NCBI RefSeq assembly: GCF_028743495.1
Contig: NZ_CP117968.1
Length of the DNA: 64,000 bases
Reading direction: 5' to 3' (one strand)
Origin: Allobacillus halotolerans
GTDB lineage: Bacteria > Bacillota > Bacilli > Bacillales > Alkalibacillaceae
Shown here: one piece after another, positions 41,652-49,791 of the stretch
Position numbering within the stretch: the stretch's first letter is position 1
How the letters are laid out: each line of letters opens with the position of its first letter
The notes under the pieces: model-generated
Databases searched by the model: none
What the model was told of the DNA's origin: nothing
Seen by the model: the letters and a program-made list of their open reading frames with translations, nothing else
Position numbers and translations under genes: made by a program

Positions 41652-42110
41652 CCGATTAATCCGAAACCCACGATAAACCTGCTCCAACAACACCAACCGC
41701 ATTAACTGGTGTGGAAACGTCATTTTTGAAAAGGAGATGGCGAAATCACTTCGTTGCTGGACCGCTTCACTAATCCCTAATGATCCACCAATCACAAAAG
41801 CTACTTTACTCTTTCCATACGTAGCAAGCTCGTCCATTTTCTTTGCGAGTTGCTCAGATGAGAGCATCTTTCCTTCAATTTCTAATGTAATGACATATGT
41901 ATCTGGTGAAATCGCTTGTAAGATCCGCTCTCCTTCTTTATCTTTCACTTGCTTTTCTTCGGCTTCACTTAAGTTTTCCGGGGCTTTTTCATCAGCGACT
42001 TCAATGATTTCCACTTTGGCATAGCTGCTCAGCCGCTTCAGGAATTCTTGAATGCCTTGCTTTAAGTATTTTTCTTTTAACTTTCCGACAGAAACAATCG
42101 TTATTTTCAT
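41631..42110 (-). CDS. rlmH: 23S rRNA pseudouridine1915 N3-methyltransferase
   Basis: 159 aa, the usual length. SPOUT methyltransferase (orfX/YydA) that methylates pseudouridine 1915 of 23S rRNA on assembled 70S ribosomes. MKITIVSVGKLKEKYLKQGI, EGERILQAISPDTYVITLEIEGK, the SAM knot VAFVIGGSLGISEAV and C-terminal SFSKMTFPHQLMRLVLLEQVYRG, then INRGEPYHK are all present. It ends exactly at an att-like sequence: the gene is intact and rebuilt by the integrated cassette downstream. Upstream is a DnaA-box cluster. Confidence 0.96.
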   Translation of the reverse strand: MKITIVSVGKLKEKYLKQGIQEFLKRLSSYAKVEIIEVADEKAPENLSEAEEKQVKDKEGERILQAISPDTYVITLEIEGKMLSSEQLAKKMDELATYGKSKVAFVIGGSLGISEAVQQRSDFAISFSKMTFPHQLMRLVLLEQVYRGFRINRGEPYHK

Positions 42111-42141
42111 TTTTTAATCACCTAATAAATTATTTTTGGCA

Positions 42142-42496
42142 TGTGTATAACTTAAAGTGTTCTATATCCTGCTATCATTTTACAACTTGTTGATAATCCG
42201 AACAATCACCTATTTTCCCACCGTTTCAAGCTGGTGGTTTATTCACATGTGGATTTGGGTATATGGCGACAGTTTAGTTATTCACACTTATTCACAACGA
42301 TTTGTGGATACTCGTGCATAAGGTTGTGATTATCTGAATAAGTCTGTGGAATAGTCGAGTTATCCACAGGTTTATCAACATATTAACATATGTTCGTACG
42401 TTATTTAGTTAGTTTCACAAAAATGAGCTCAATATATGCACATCGTTTATTTTCTTATGCACACTTTGTGGATAAGTGGAGCAATTTTGTGCATAA
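42142..42496. promoter_or_regulatory. DnaA-box cluster
   Basis: In about 355 bases without genes there are two perfect DnaA boxes (TTATCCACA at 42360-42368 and its complement TGTGGATAA at 42467-42475) and about nine with a single mismatch (42142, 42188, 42239, 42278, 42288, 42303, 42372, 42455, 42488), in both orientations. This is far denser than chance. No dnaA or dnaN is nearby, so it is not oriC itself; the layout is like DnaA-titration clusters known near B. subtilis oriC. Confidence 0.75.
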
Positions 42497-42557
42497 GCTT
42501 CAAAGCGGAACATTGATTGCTTTTTCACCGTTCGTTGTTTGTCTTTCTATAGAAAAA

Positions 42558-42593
42558 AAGTCCCTGTGAGGACCTATTCCTCAACAGGGACTT
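42558..42593 (-). terminator. Terminator of the Wal operon/htrA
   Basis: A perfect 10-bp stem AAGTCCCTGT / ACAGGGACTT; on the minus strand the descending arm is followed by TTTTTTCTAT. Confidence 0.9.
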
Positions 42594-42604
42594 CTGCTAT
42601 TTCA

Positions 42605-43828
42605 TTAAAACTCTTGTGCTGTCAGTGTTGCTTTGGTTGTCTGTTTTTCTCCGTCGCGGTAGAAAGTAATTTCGATTTGTTCGCCCGCTTCAGTCTCGTT
42701 GTATAGATATTTGCGTAAATCTAATGAGTTATTGATCGGTTCACCATCGAATTCGACGATGACATCATATTGCTCAAGACCTGCTTGTGCTGCTGGTGTG
42801 CCATTATCCACATTTGCCACAACGACACCTGCTTCTACATCTTTCGGTAGGTTCAGTGTGTTCTGCCAGTGATATGTCGCAATGTCACTTAAGGAATATG
42901 GTGAAATTCCTAAGAAGGCACGAGTGACTGCACCGTCCTCTTCTAATTGTTCGATAATCGGGATTGCATGATCAATTGGAATGGCAAAGCCTAATCCTTC
43001 TACGTTCGGATTGGAGATTTTCATGGAGTTGATTCCGACTAATTGGCCATCTAAATTGACGAGTGCACCACCGGAGTTCCCTGGGTTGATGGCTGCATCG
43101 GTTTGAATGGCTTCTGCTTGCCAATCGACAACACCGTTTTGGTCAAAATCAACCGGGATGAGTCGTTCTTTCCCACTAATGATTCCTTGAGTGACGGAGC
43201 CTGCAAATTGCAGACCGAGTGGGTTCCCGATGGCAATGACGGGCTCTCCAACTTGTAGGCTTTCAGAGCTTCCGAATTCGATTGCATTTGGTACTTCTCC
43301 TGCCGGAACACGTAATACCGCTAGGTCTGTATACATGTCGCTTCCAAGTAGTTCCGCTTCGATTTGTTCCTCGTTGTTCAAGACGATTTCTACATTACTG
43401 GCACCTTGGATGACGTGGTGGTTCGTCACGATATAGGCATGGTCACCTTCTTTTTTGTAGATGACACCAGACCCTGTACCGCCTTGCGTCCGTTGGTTGC
43501 CGAATATGTTTTGATTTTGGATATTGACGACACCTACGACTGTGTTTTGAACATTACCTACAACTTCGGTCACTTGTGATGTCACATCGACGTTGACGGT
43601 TTTGCCTTCGCTGTTTTCGTTTGTACTGTTATTTTCTTCTGAATTTTGTTCTTCACTTGTGTTTTCGGAGTCATCACCAGAGCTTGCGGCGTCATTTCCA
43701 CCCAGTGGTGAGAATTCAGCAAGCACCAGCCAGGCGATCAAAACACCGATAATAATCCCGATCGCGGTGGGCATGATGACACTTTTTTTGCGCTGCTTAT
43801 TGTCTACATGCGAGTTATAATACCCCAT
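42605..43828 (-). CDS. htrC: HtrA/DegP-type membrane serine protease
   Basis: 407 aa. A cytoplasmic tail with basic residues and one membrane helix (about 21-41) is followed by an acidic Ser/Asn linker, a trypsin-like protease domain with the triad His (VTNHHVI), Asp (DLAVLRV) and Ser (NPGNSGGALVN), and one PDZ domain (ISPYSLSDIATYHW ... GTPAAQAGLEQYDVIVEFDGEPI). It degrades or refolds misfolded exported proteins; this position next to walJ is that of yyxA (htrC) in B. subtilis. It overlaps walJ by 14 bases and is the last gene of the Wal operon. Confidence 0.92.
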   Translation of the reverse strand: MGYYNSHVDNKQRKKSVIMPTAIGIIIGVLIAWLVLAEFSPLGGNDAASSGDDSENTSEEQNSEENNSTNENSEGKTVNVDVTSQVTEVVGNVQNTVVGVVNIQNQNIFGNQRTQGGTGSGVIYKKEGDHAYIVTNHHVIQGASNVEIVLNNEEQIEAELLGSDMYTDLAVLRVPAGEVPNAIEFGSSESLQVGEPVIAIGNPLGLQFAGSVTQGIISGKERLIPVDFDQNGVVDWQAEAIQTDAAINPGNSGGALVNLDGQLVGINSMKISNPNVEGLGFAIPIDHAIPIIEQLEEDGAVTRAFLGISPYSLSDIATYHWQNTLNLPKDVEAGVVVANVDNGTPAAQAGLEQYDVIVEFDGEPINNSLDLRKYLYNETEAGEQIEITFYRDGEKQTTKATLTAQEF

Positions 43829-44639
43829 CTGTCTTCACCTCTTTTTCGATATAATCGATTGGTGTTGGCTTGGTCGGACTGGTATCTTTCAATAGTAAGT
43901 CTTCGCCAATCCGATGGCCGTGACTTGTCAGTACTTCTTCTACACTCATCCGGGCCAAATCAACCATATTGTTATCTTGGCTCAAATGTCCTAAATAAAT
44001 CCGCTTCGTACGATTTCCGATGACATCACACATGGCAATCGCTGCGTCTTCATTCGAAACGTGACCAAGATCGCTTAGTATCCGTCGTTTTACGTTCCAC
44101 GGATACCGTCCCATTTGTAGCATTCCCACATCGTGGTTCGCTTCAAACAAAAATGCATCTGAATTTTCAATTGTTTTTTTCATGCGTTCCGATACATAGC
44201 CTGTATCGGTAATCATCGCCACTTTGTTGTCTTCGTGACGAAAGACGAAGAACATCGGATCGATCGCATCATGGGACACACCATAGCTTTCGATATCAAG
44301 GTCACCAATTTGCCGGACGGAATGGATTGGAAAGTCGAACTTTTGATCGAGTGTTATTTTACCAATGGAGTTTTCCATCGCTTTCCATGTTTTTTCATTC
44401 GCATAAATCGGCAAGTCGTATTTTCTTGCAGCAATACCGAGCCCTTTGATGTGATCACTGTGCTCATGGGTGACAAGAATTCCATCTAACTCTGTTGGGT
44501 CAACACCGACTTCTTCCAAGCTGCTCGTCAATTTCTTTCCACTTAAACCCGCATCGACCAATAACTTGGTTTGATCGGTTCCTATATAAAAAGCATTCCC
44601 CGTACTTCCGGACGCCAGTACACTAAAATGTAAACTCAT
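43815..44639 (-). CDS. walJ: WalJ metallo-beta-lactamase-fold hydrolase
   Basis: 274 aa. MSLHFSVLASGSTGNAFYIGT, then LLVDAGLSGKKL, the zinc motif THEHSDH, and the second-metal residues in ITDTGYVSER and FEANHDVGML (metal ligands) with LGHVSNEDAA and RIYLGHLSQDNN. In the Wal operon it is the last dedicated gene; the orthologue in other Firmicutes is a DNA exonuclease-like enzyme linked to replication/cell-wall coordination. It overlaps walI by 4 bases and htrC by 14 bases. Confidence 0.92.
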   Translation of the reverse strand: MSLHFSVLASGSTGNAFYIGTDQTKLLVDAGLSGKKLTSSLEEVGVDPTELDGILVTHEHSDHIKGLGIAARKYDLPIYANEKTWKAMENSIGKITLDQKFDFPIHSVRQIGDLDIESYGVSHDAIDPMFFVFRHEDNKVAMITDTGYVSERMKKTIENSDAFLFEANHDVGMLQMGRYPWNVKRRILSDLGHVSNEDAAIAMCDVIGNRTKRIYLGHLSQDNNMVDLARMSVEEVLTSHGHRIGEDLLLKDTSPTKPTPIDYIEKEVKTDGVL

Positions 44640-45505
44640 TCTTCCTCATCACTCCGTATGTGTGTTTCTAGTTGTTGTTCCAATGTTGTTTCGATCTCTT
44701 CCATATACACTTCTTCATCTGTTGGAATGGTTTGTCCTTCCATCGCATTCACAAAGGCATAACGCTCGCCATCATTGATTTCAATCACCCATGTCGGTGT
44801 AAAGACCTGTTCTTCGCCTTTAAGCGCTAGGAGAGAATGATAAGCGAGCTTCATGTCTGAAATATGATCTTCAGGACGCAAAACTTCATTGGAGTTAAAA
44901 ACGGATTCGACAGCGTTCATTGGATCGACGACTGTCTGTTCATCTCCTTGTACCCTCACTTCATTCAACAAGGTCTGATAGTAAGAAACCGCTTCTTGAT
45001 TTTCGTTCAGCTTGACGTATAAGACGCCTGCTTTATTGAATAAAACGGTTCGATCGTTTTGCTTCTGAAAAAATAATAACACATTTTCTTCTTCATCATA
45101 CTTCCAAAGCTCATACACATCATCATAAATCACAAACTCAGCTAACGTTTCCATCACTGTGCTTTCATCATTATCCAATCCGACTGAAACCGGCTCGATG
45201 AATTCACTGATGATTGTCTGATTATTGATGATGGCAATATTTTGGTTCGTTAACGACTCCTCAAGTGACTTCTTGTCTTCCTCTGTCAACAAATAGCGCT
45301 CTGCCGATACATACGATGCTTTCTTTCCGCTTTCAGGTAGTTCACCGATCGTAATGTCCTCTGCAGCCAGTCCGTCCTCAAAGGTGGTCTGTGACAGTGT
45401 CTCGATATTGGTCTCATCTATTTTCTCCAATAGTTGCTGAGCCAAAAAGAAATTCAGGATCATGAAGGCGATGATGAATAACGTTTTGACAGAACCCCAT
45501 TTCAT
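44636..45505 (-). CDS. walI: WalI (YycI), WalK regulator
   Basis: 289 aa, one N-terminal membrane span (about residues 7-22: LFIIAFMILNFFLAQQLLEK), then an extracytoplasmic domain of the YycI type (LTEEDKKSLEESL, VYELWKYDEEENVLLFFQK, LRPEDHISDMKLAY, FTPTWVIEINDGERYAFVNA). With WalH it binds the membrane part of WalK and restrains its activity in B. subtilis. It abuts walH (ends overlap by 1 base) and overlaps walJ by 4. Confidence 0.92.
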   Translation of the reverse strand: MKWGSVKTLFIIAFMILNFFLAQQLLEKIDETNIETLSQTTFEDGLAAEDITIGELPESGKKASYVSAERYLLTEEDKKSLEESLTNQNIAIINNQTIISEFIEPVSVGLDNDESTVMETLAEFVIYDDVYELWKYDEEENVLLFFQKQNDRTVLFNKAGVLYVKLNENQEAVSYYQTLLNEVRVQGDEQTVVDPMNAVESVFNSNEVLRPEDHISDMKLAYHSLLALKGEEQVFTPTWVIEINDGERYAFVNAMEGQTIPTDEEVYMEEIETTLEQQLETHIRSDEEE

Positions 45506-46836
45506 TATTCATCACCCCTTGTCTGTAACATGTTTTCAAAGTAGCTCATCGGTTGCCATCTGCCGTTATATTTAATATGCCAACTCGGTTTTAAATACAT
45601 CGCATTGGATGCATCGCTTATTGTGTTTACTTCATACCCGATCCGCATATCAGAAATGGATTCTGGTAAGAACTGATCGGAGTGCTGCTGGAAAAATTGA
45701 TAAACGGATAGACCGGAACGGACAGATTCCTGTTCTTCACTTTGAAAATTTGTACTTGTATAGAATAATGGTCGCTCAAACTGATAGATGCGGTTATCTC
45801 GCCACGTTTGTTGAATCATCGTATATCCTTCTGTGTCAAATAACGGCATGCCTTCATAATACATCCGAAAAGCGATTTCGTTACTATGTTCATTTAATGA
45901 GTCCAAATAGAATGTATCCGTCCATCCAGAATGGTCATTGGTAAATCCGATACTACGATTCATAATGTCATAGCGTGTCATCTCGGGTGCGTTTGTCGAA
46001 AATGGATTTATGAATTCCATCGCTTTTTCATTTTGGAGTACACGCTTAATGGTCAATGCCCGTGAACCATCTGTATAATAGCTCTCCTCATTGGAGTTTC
46101 CACTTGGCACCTGTCTTCGCACCGTTGTCGGATTGCTGAATAGATTATTGATCAACGGTTGGATATCATAAATTTCTTCCGTCAAGATCGTATAGCCCGG
46201 CACATCGAGACGTTCAACAGGTAGATAGAGTGTCGTCTCTTCGTTAATGTCATACGAACCTAGTGAAACATTGTTCTCGTTATCAATGAGCTGATTAATT
46301 TCATTATAAACGGATGTCGATTGGATCTCCGCATTTAAATAACCGTCATATTCGTCAGATGCAAACGTCACTCGGACAACTTCATTATTGTTTTGAGAGA
46401 GCTGGAAATAAACCTGGTTGAACGTTTGGTTCCAGAGATTGTCCGTTTGATTGACATTCATTAACTGAACGATATACGCAAGCGGAATTTCCTCAGGAAA
46501 AACGACTTCCATATTTTTTGACCAAATCGATACGTCATCACTCACAAAAGGTTCAACCTCAGTAAATGGCCACTCTTTGATTTCTTCGAATAATTGCTCC
46601 ATTCCTTTGTAATCCGGAAGCTGGCTATGTTCATGGAAATTATGAAAAAGGATTTGCTTCGGATAAACAACGTCATCGATTTGTCTTGTATCGCCTTCTA
46701 CTAATCGCGTTTCATCCAAGTAAGTTGGTTCACCAAGTTCCTCGTATGCCGGCTGATAGTTCCATAATGCTAGTGTCAGCAATAAGCTTGATACAACCAG
46801 AATGAATAAGATTCCTGATTTAATATTTTCAATCAT
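45505..46836 (-). CDS. walH: WalH (YycH), WalK regulator
   Basis: 443 aa. One N-terminal membrane helix (about 8-26), then a long extracytoplasmic YycH domain: PEEIPLAYIVQLMN, LYLPVERLDVPGYTILTEEIYDI, RYDIMNRSIGFTNDHSGW, and a C-terminal PepSY-like part (LSVYQFFQQHSDQFLPESISDMRIGYEV, YLKPSWHIKYNGRW). It works with WalI on WalK. Overlaps walK by 4 bases. Confidence 0.93.
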   Translation of the reverse strand: MIENIKSGILFILVVSSLLLTLALWNYQPAYEELGEPTYLDETRLVEGDTRQIDDVVYPKQILFHNFHEHSQLPDYKGMEQLFEEIKEWPFTEVEPFVSDDVSIWSKNMEVVFPEEIPLAYIVQLMNVNQTDNLWNQTFNQVYFQLSQNNNEVVRVTFASDEYDGYLNAEIQSTSVYNEINQLIDNENNVSLGSYDINEETTLYLPVERLDVPGYTILTEEIYDIQPLINNLFSNPTTVRRQVPSGNSNEESYYTDGSRALTIKRVLQNEKAMEFINPFSTNAPEMTRYDIMNRSIGFTNDHSGWTDTFYLDSLNEHSNEIAFRMYYEGMPLFDTEGYTMIQQTWRDNRIYQFERPLFYTSTNFQSEEQESVRSGLSVYQFFQQHSDQFLPESISDMRIGYEVNTISDASNAMYLKPSWHIKYNGRWQPMSYFENMLQTRGDE

Positions 46837-48677
46837 GATTGCCGCCCCCGTTTCTTTCTCATTAACGGCAAACTAAAATGAATAGTCGTTCCTTTTCCTT
46901 CGACACTTGATGCCCAAATTTGCCCATCATGTGCTTCCAGTAGTTCTCTTGAAATGGCCAGACCAAGTCCTGTACCACCTAATTTTCTCGTTCTCGCTCG
47001 ATCGACACGGTAGAAACGATCGAAAATTTGCTCCAAGTTTTCCTGTGGAATTCCCATACCTTGGTCAGAGATTTTCGTGATGACTTGGTTTTTCTCCTGA
47101 AGCACTTCGACTTTAATCGTGCCGCCTTCCGGTGAATACTTAATGGCATTGGAAATAATATTATCAATGACTTGTGTTAATTTATCGGTATCGATCCAAA
47201 CCTCAAGCCGCTTGTTCGGCAGGACGCGTTTTAAATCCAATTCTTCTTTTAAATTCAGTTCGAATCGGTCGACAATCGCATTAATGAACTCGATGAATTC
47301 TACCCGTTTTTTGTGAATATGGTAATCCTTATTATCCATTTTTGATAATTGCAGCAAGTCATTGACGAGACGAATCATTCGCTCGGTTTCATTTTGTGTG
47401 ACATTCAGAAACTTCGGTGCGATTTCTTCGTTTTTCAATGTTGACTCATCACTCAATGCTTCAAGGTAGCTACGCATTGTCGTCAGTGGTGTACGAAGCT
47501 CATGCGAAACGTTTGCGACAAACTCTCGCCGCTCCCGTTCAATTTTCTCTTGTTCCGTCACATCACTTAAGACGGTTAAGAAACCGTTCATTTCACCCTT
47601 TTCATCTTCAATGACCGAGAAGTTCGCTTTTAACAATAAATCTTGTTCTCCTTCAGAGAAATCAATGATCAGACTGTTTTCGTCTTTGATTTCAAAGAGG
47701 TCGGAATAATGCTCGTCCATGCCTAATACAGTCAGTAAAGGTTTGCCATGCAATTCGCTGTAGTCTTTTCGCATCAACTTCATCGCGGGTTCGTTCAATA
47801 AGGTGACATCGCCTTTTTTGTCGGTCGCGATAACCCCATCGGTCATATTCCGCAAGACGGACGAGAGCTTCTTTCGTTCGCCTTCGGTTGCGGCATAGGA
47901 AAGTCTTAATTTATCATTCAAGTCATTGAACGTGACAGCAAGCTGACCGATTTCATCCGTTCCGTAAACATTAACCTTTTGCGAGAAGTTTCCGGTTGCC
48001 ATGACCTGCGCTTGTCTTTTCATCTCTGAGATCGGCCTCGTGATTGTCTGTGCCACCAAAATTCCAAGCAAGGCAGAAACCGTAATCGCTAGTATCGTTC
48101 CATTGGCGAAAATCCGGTTAATATCTTCCATTTGATCATATACACCTTCAATGGAGGCTTGAAGGTAGAGGGCGCCGACGATCTCCGAGTTCGTGTTCGA
48201 TTTAATCGGCTTCGAAATCACCAGAGTTCTGTGACCCGTTTCCCGGTTAAATAAAATGTTCTCTTCCAGATTCCCTGCAGACAAAGCGCGCAGAATCCGC
48301 AGCTCGGTCGTCCGTTTACCGACATTCGAGCGATCGAATTGTGCTGTCGTTCCAAGCACACGGCTATTATTGTCCACGACACGAACTTCCGTAAAATCGT
48401 CGGAATCAAAGGAATCAAAGTCATAGATAATTGTACGAATATCACTGGAAAGCGACGTGTCATTCTCCGTCCGTTCCTCTGCAAAGGCTTGTTCAAGGTT
48501 AAATGTCAGTAACTGCACCCGGTCATTCACGGATTCCGTAAAGTTTTCGAGTAGCTGTGTTTCCAACTGCCTTGCGAAGTAAGCTCCAATGATCTGTATC
48601 GCAATTAAGATTAATAAAATATATATTAAAATAAATTTTAGGCGGATTGATTTGAAAAATCCCCAAACTTTACTCAT
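46833..48677 (-). CDS. walK: WalK sensor histidine kinase
   Basis: 614 aa, domain order typical of WalK: membrane span (about 13-31), extracytoplasmic PAS-like domain, second span (about 184-207), HAMP (RPISEMKRQAQVMATGNFSQKV), cytoplasmic PAS (MTDGVIATDKKGDVTLLNEPAM) with PAC, HisKA with the phospho-His in FVANVSHELRTPLTTMRSYLEAL, and HATPase with N, G1 and G2 boxes (DNIISNAIKYSPEGG, DQGMGIP, GGTGLGLAIS). It senses cell-wall status and phosphorylates WalR; essential in bacilli. Six bases separate it from walR. Confidence 0.96.
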   Translation of the reverse strand: MSKVWGFFKSIRLKFILIYILLILIAIQIIGAYFARQLETQLLENFTESVNDRVQLLTFNLEQAFAEERTENDTSLSSDIRTIIYDFDSFDSDDFTEVRVVDNNSRVLGTTAQFDRSNVGKRTTELRILRALSAGNLEENILFNRETGHRTLVISKPIKSNTNSEIVGALYLQASIEGVYDQMEDINRIFANGTILAITVSALLGILVAQTITRPISEMKRQAQVMATGNFSQKVNVYGTDEIGQLAVTFNDLNDKLRLSYAATEGERKKLSSVLRNMTDGVIATDKKGDVTLLNEPAMKLMRKDYSELHGKPLLTVLGMDEHYSDLFEIKDENSLIIDFSEGEQDLLLKANFSVIEDEKGEMNGFLTVLSDVTEQEKIERERREFVANVSHELRTPLTTMRSYLEALSDESTLKNEEIAPKFLNVTQNETERMIRLVNDLLQLSKMDNKDYHIHKKRVEFIEFINAIVDRFELNLKEELDLKRVLPNKRLEVWIDTDKLTQVIDNIISNAIKYSPEGGTIKVEVLQEKNQVITKISDQGMGIPQENLEQIFDRFYRVDRARTRKLGGTGLGLAISRELLEAHDGQIWASSVEGKGTTIHFSLPLMRKKRGRQS

Positions 48678-48682
48678 CTAAT

Positions 48683-49387
48683 CTACTCCTGCTCAGGGTT
48701 TCTCAAGTAATAACCTACTCCTCTTCTTGTCACAATCCAGTTAGGGTTACTTGGATTTTCTTCGATTTTTTCACGGAGACGTCGGACAGTGACATCGACC
48801 GTTCGGACATCTCCAAAGTAATCATAGCCCCAAACGGTTTCCAACAAGTGTTCACGCGTCATTACCTGTTCGATATGTTTCGCTAAATAGAGTAGCAATT
48901 CAAACTCACGATGTGTCAGATCGACTGGTTCACCGTTTCTCGTGACAGAGTAGTTTTCCCGGTTGATTTCAAGGCCACCAATTTTAATATTGGACAAGCC
49001 AGAGCTTGTGCCATTATCTTCGCTTGTTGAGCGGCGTAAATTCGCTTTCACTCGCGCAATCAATTCGCGGTTACTGAATGGCTTTGTGACGTAGTCATCC
49101 GCTCCGAGCTCCAGACCTAATACTTTATCGATCTCGGAATCCTTCGCCGTCAGCATAATGATCGGCATCTGGTAGTCCTTTCGAATTTCACGGCACACTT
49201 CCATTCCATCTTTCTCCGGAAGCATGATATCAAGAAGCACCAGGTCGGGTTCTTCCGTTCGAACAAGATCGATTGCTTCATTTCCGTCATAAGCGACGAA
49301 TACATCATAACCTTCTTTATCTAAGTTGAATTCAAGTATATCTGCAATTGGTTTTTCATCATCGACTACTAAAATTTTTGTTTTCAT
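48683..49387 (-). CDS. walR: WalR response regulator
   Basis: 234 aa from the ATG at 49387 (GAGGATGGT upstream); the frame extends 11 codons further upstream, but WalR proteins start MxxKILVVDDE. Receiver domain with Asp8/Asp9 pair, phospho-acceptor Asp53 in LVLLDIMLPEKDG and Lys in LTAKDSE; OmpR-type winged helix with THREFELLLYLAKH and DVTVRRLREKIEENPSNPNWIVTRRGVGYYL. The master regulator of autolysins and wall metabolism. First gene of the wal operon; transcription is from the 49.4-49.8 kb gap. Confidence 0.96.
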   Translation of the reverse strand: MKTKILVVDDEKPIADILEFNLDKEGYDVFVAYDGNEAIDLVRTEEPDLVLLDIMLPEKDGMEVCREIRKDYQMPIIMLTAKDSEIDKVLGLELGADDYVTKPFSNRELIARVKANLRRSTSEDNGTSSGLSNIKIGGLEINRENYSVTRNGEPVDLTHREFELLLYLAKHIEQVMTREHLLETVWGYDYFGDVRTVDVTVRRLREKIEENPSNPNWIVTRRGVGYYLRNPEQE

Positions 49388-49791
49388 TGCTTTTACACCA
49401 TCCTCTTTCATTTCTTTCATTGTTGAGAATCTGAGGTGCGGTTCGTTTCGTTTTTTTATTCGCTACCTAGTTGTTCTATTCATATTTACTTGTTTACATT
49501 TTAACGTACATTGCATGAAAAGTCTTATTATAGAAGTGTTCTTCATAGAATTGACAGAATCATCTTTACAATCATCTAACAAGTTACCATTCATTATTGA
49601 CGGTTCATTCATTTGCTAAAAATGAGGTCTGACCGATTAATATTAGTAGCATTATCTCTACATCTTCCCTCAATCAGACGTCGTAATCCTGAATATCTAA
49701 TCGATATGAAAAAAGTAGTTCAATTAGCGTACAAAATATAACTTTGTACTTCTAAACTGAACTACTTTACATGTAAATCCATTCACTTTTA
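49388..49791. other. wal operon promoter gap and M23 terminator
   Basis: About 400 bases. Near 49712-49768 lies a compound hairpin (AAAGTAGTTCA / TGAACTACTTT with inner GTACAAA / TTTGTAC), the terminator of the upstream M23 endopeptidase gene on the minus strand. The rest is AT-rich and must hold the wal promoter; TGTACG and TGTAAA words occur around 49500 but their spacing (6) does not fit the WalR box. Confidence 0.55.

Noticed and set aside
42142..42496. Chromosomal replication origin
   Set aside because: Despite the DnaA boxes there is no dnaA, dnaN or rnpA/rpmH nearby and the flanking genes are rlmH and htrC, so a titration or regulatory cluster is more likely.
43191..43820. Several frames of 70-110 aa on the plus strand opposite htrC, walJ, walH and gdpP
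   Set aside because: They are antisense shadows of strongly conserved minus-strand genes without ribosome sites or protein-like conservation.
49480..49520. WalR box upstream of walR
   Set aside because: TGTACG and TGTAAA are present but six bases apart instead of five and only one pair is seen; not strong enough to annotate.
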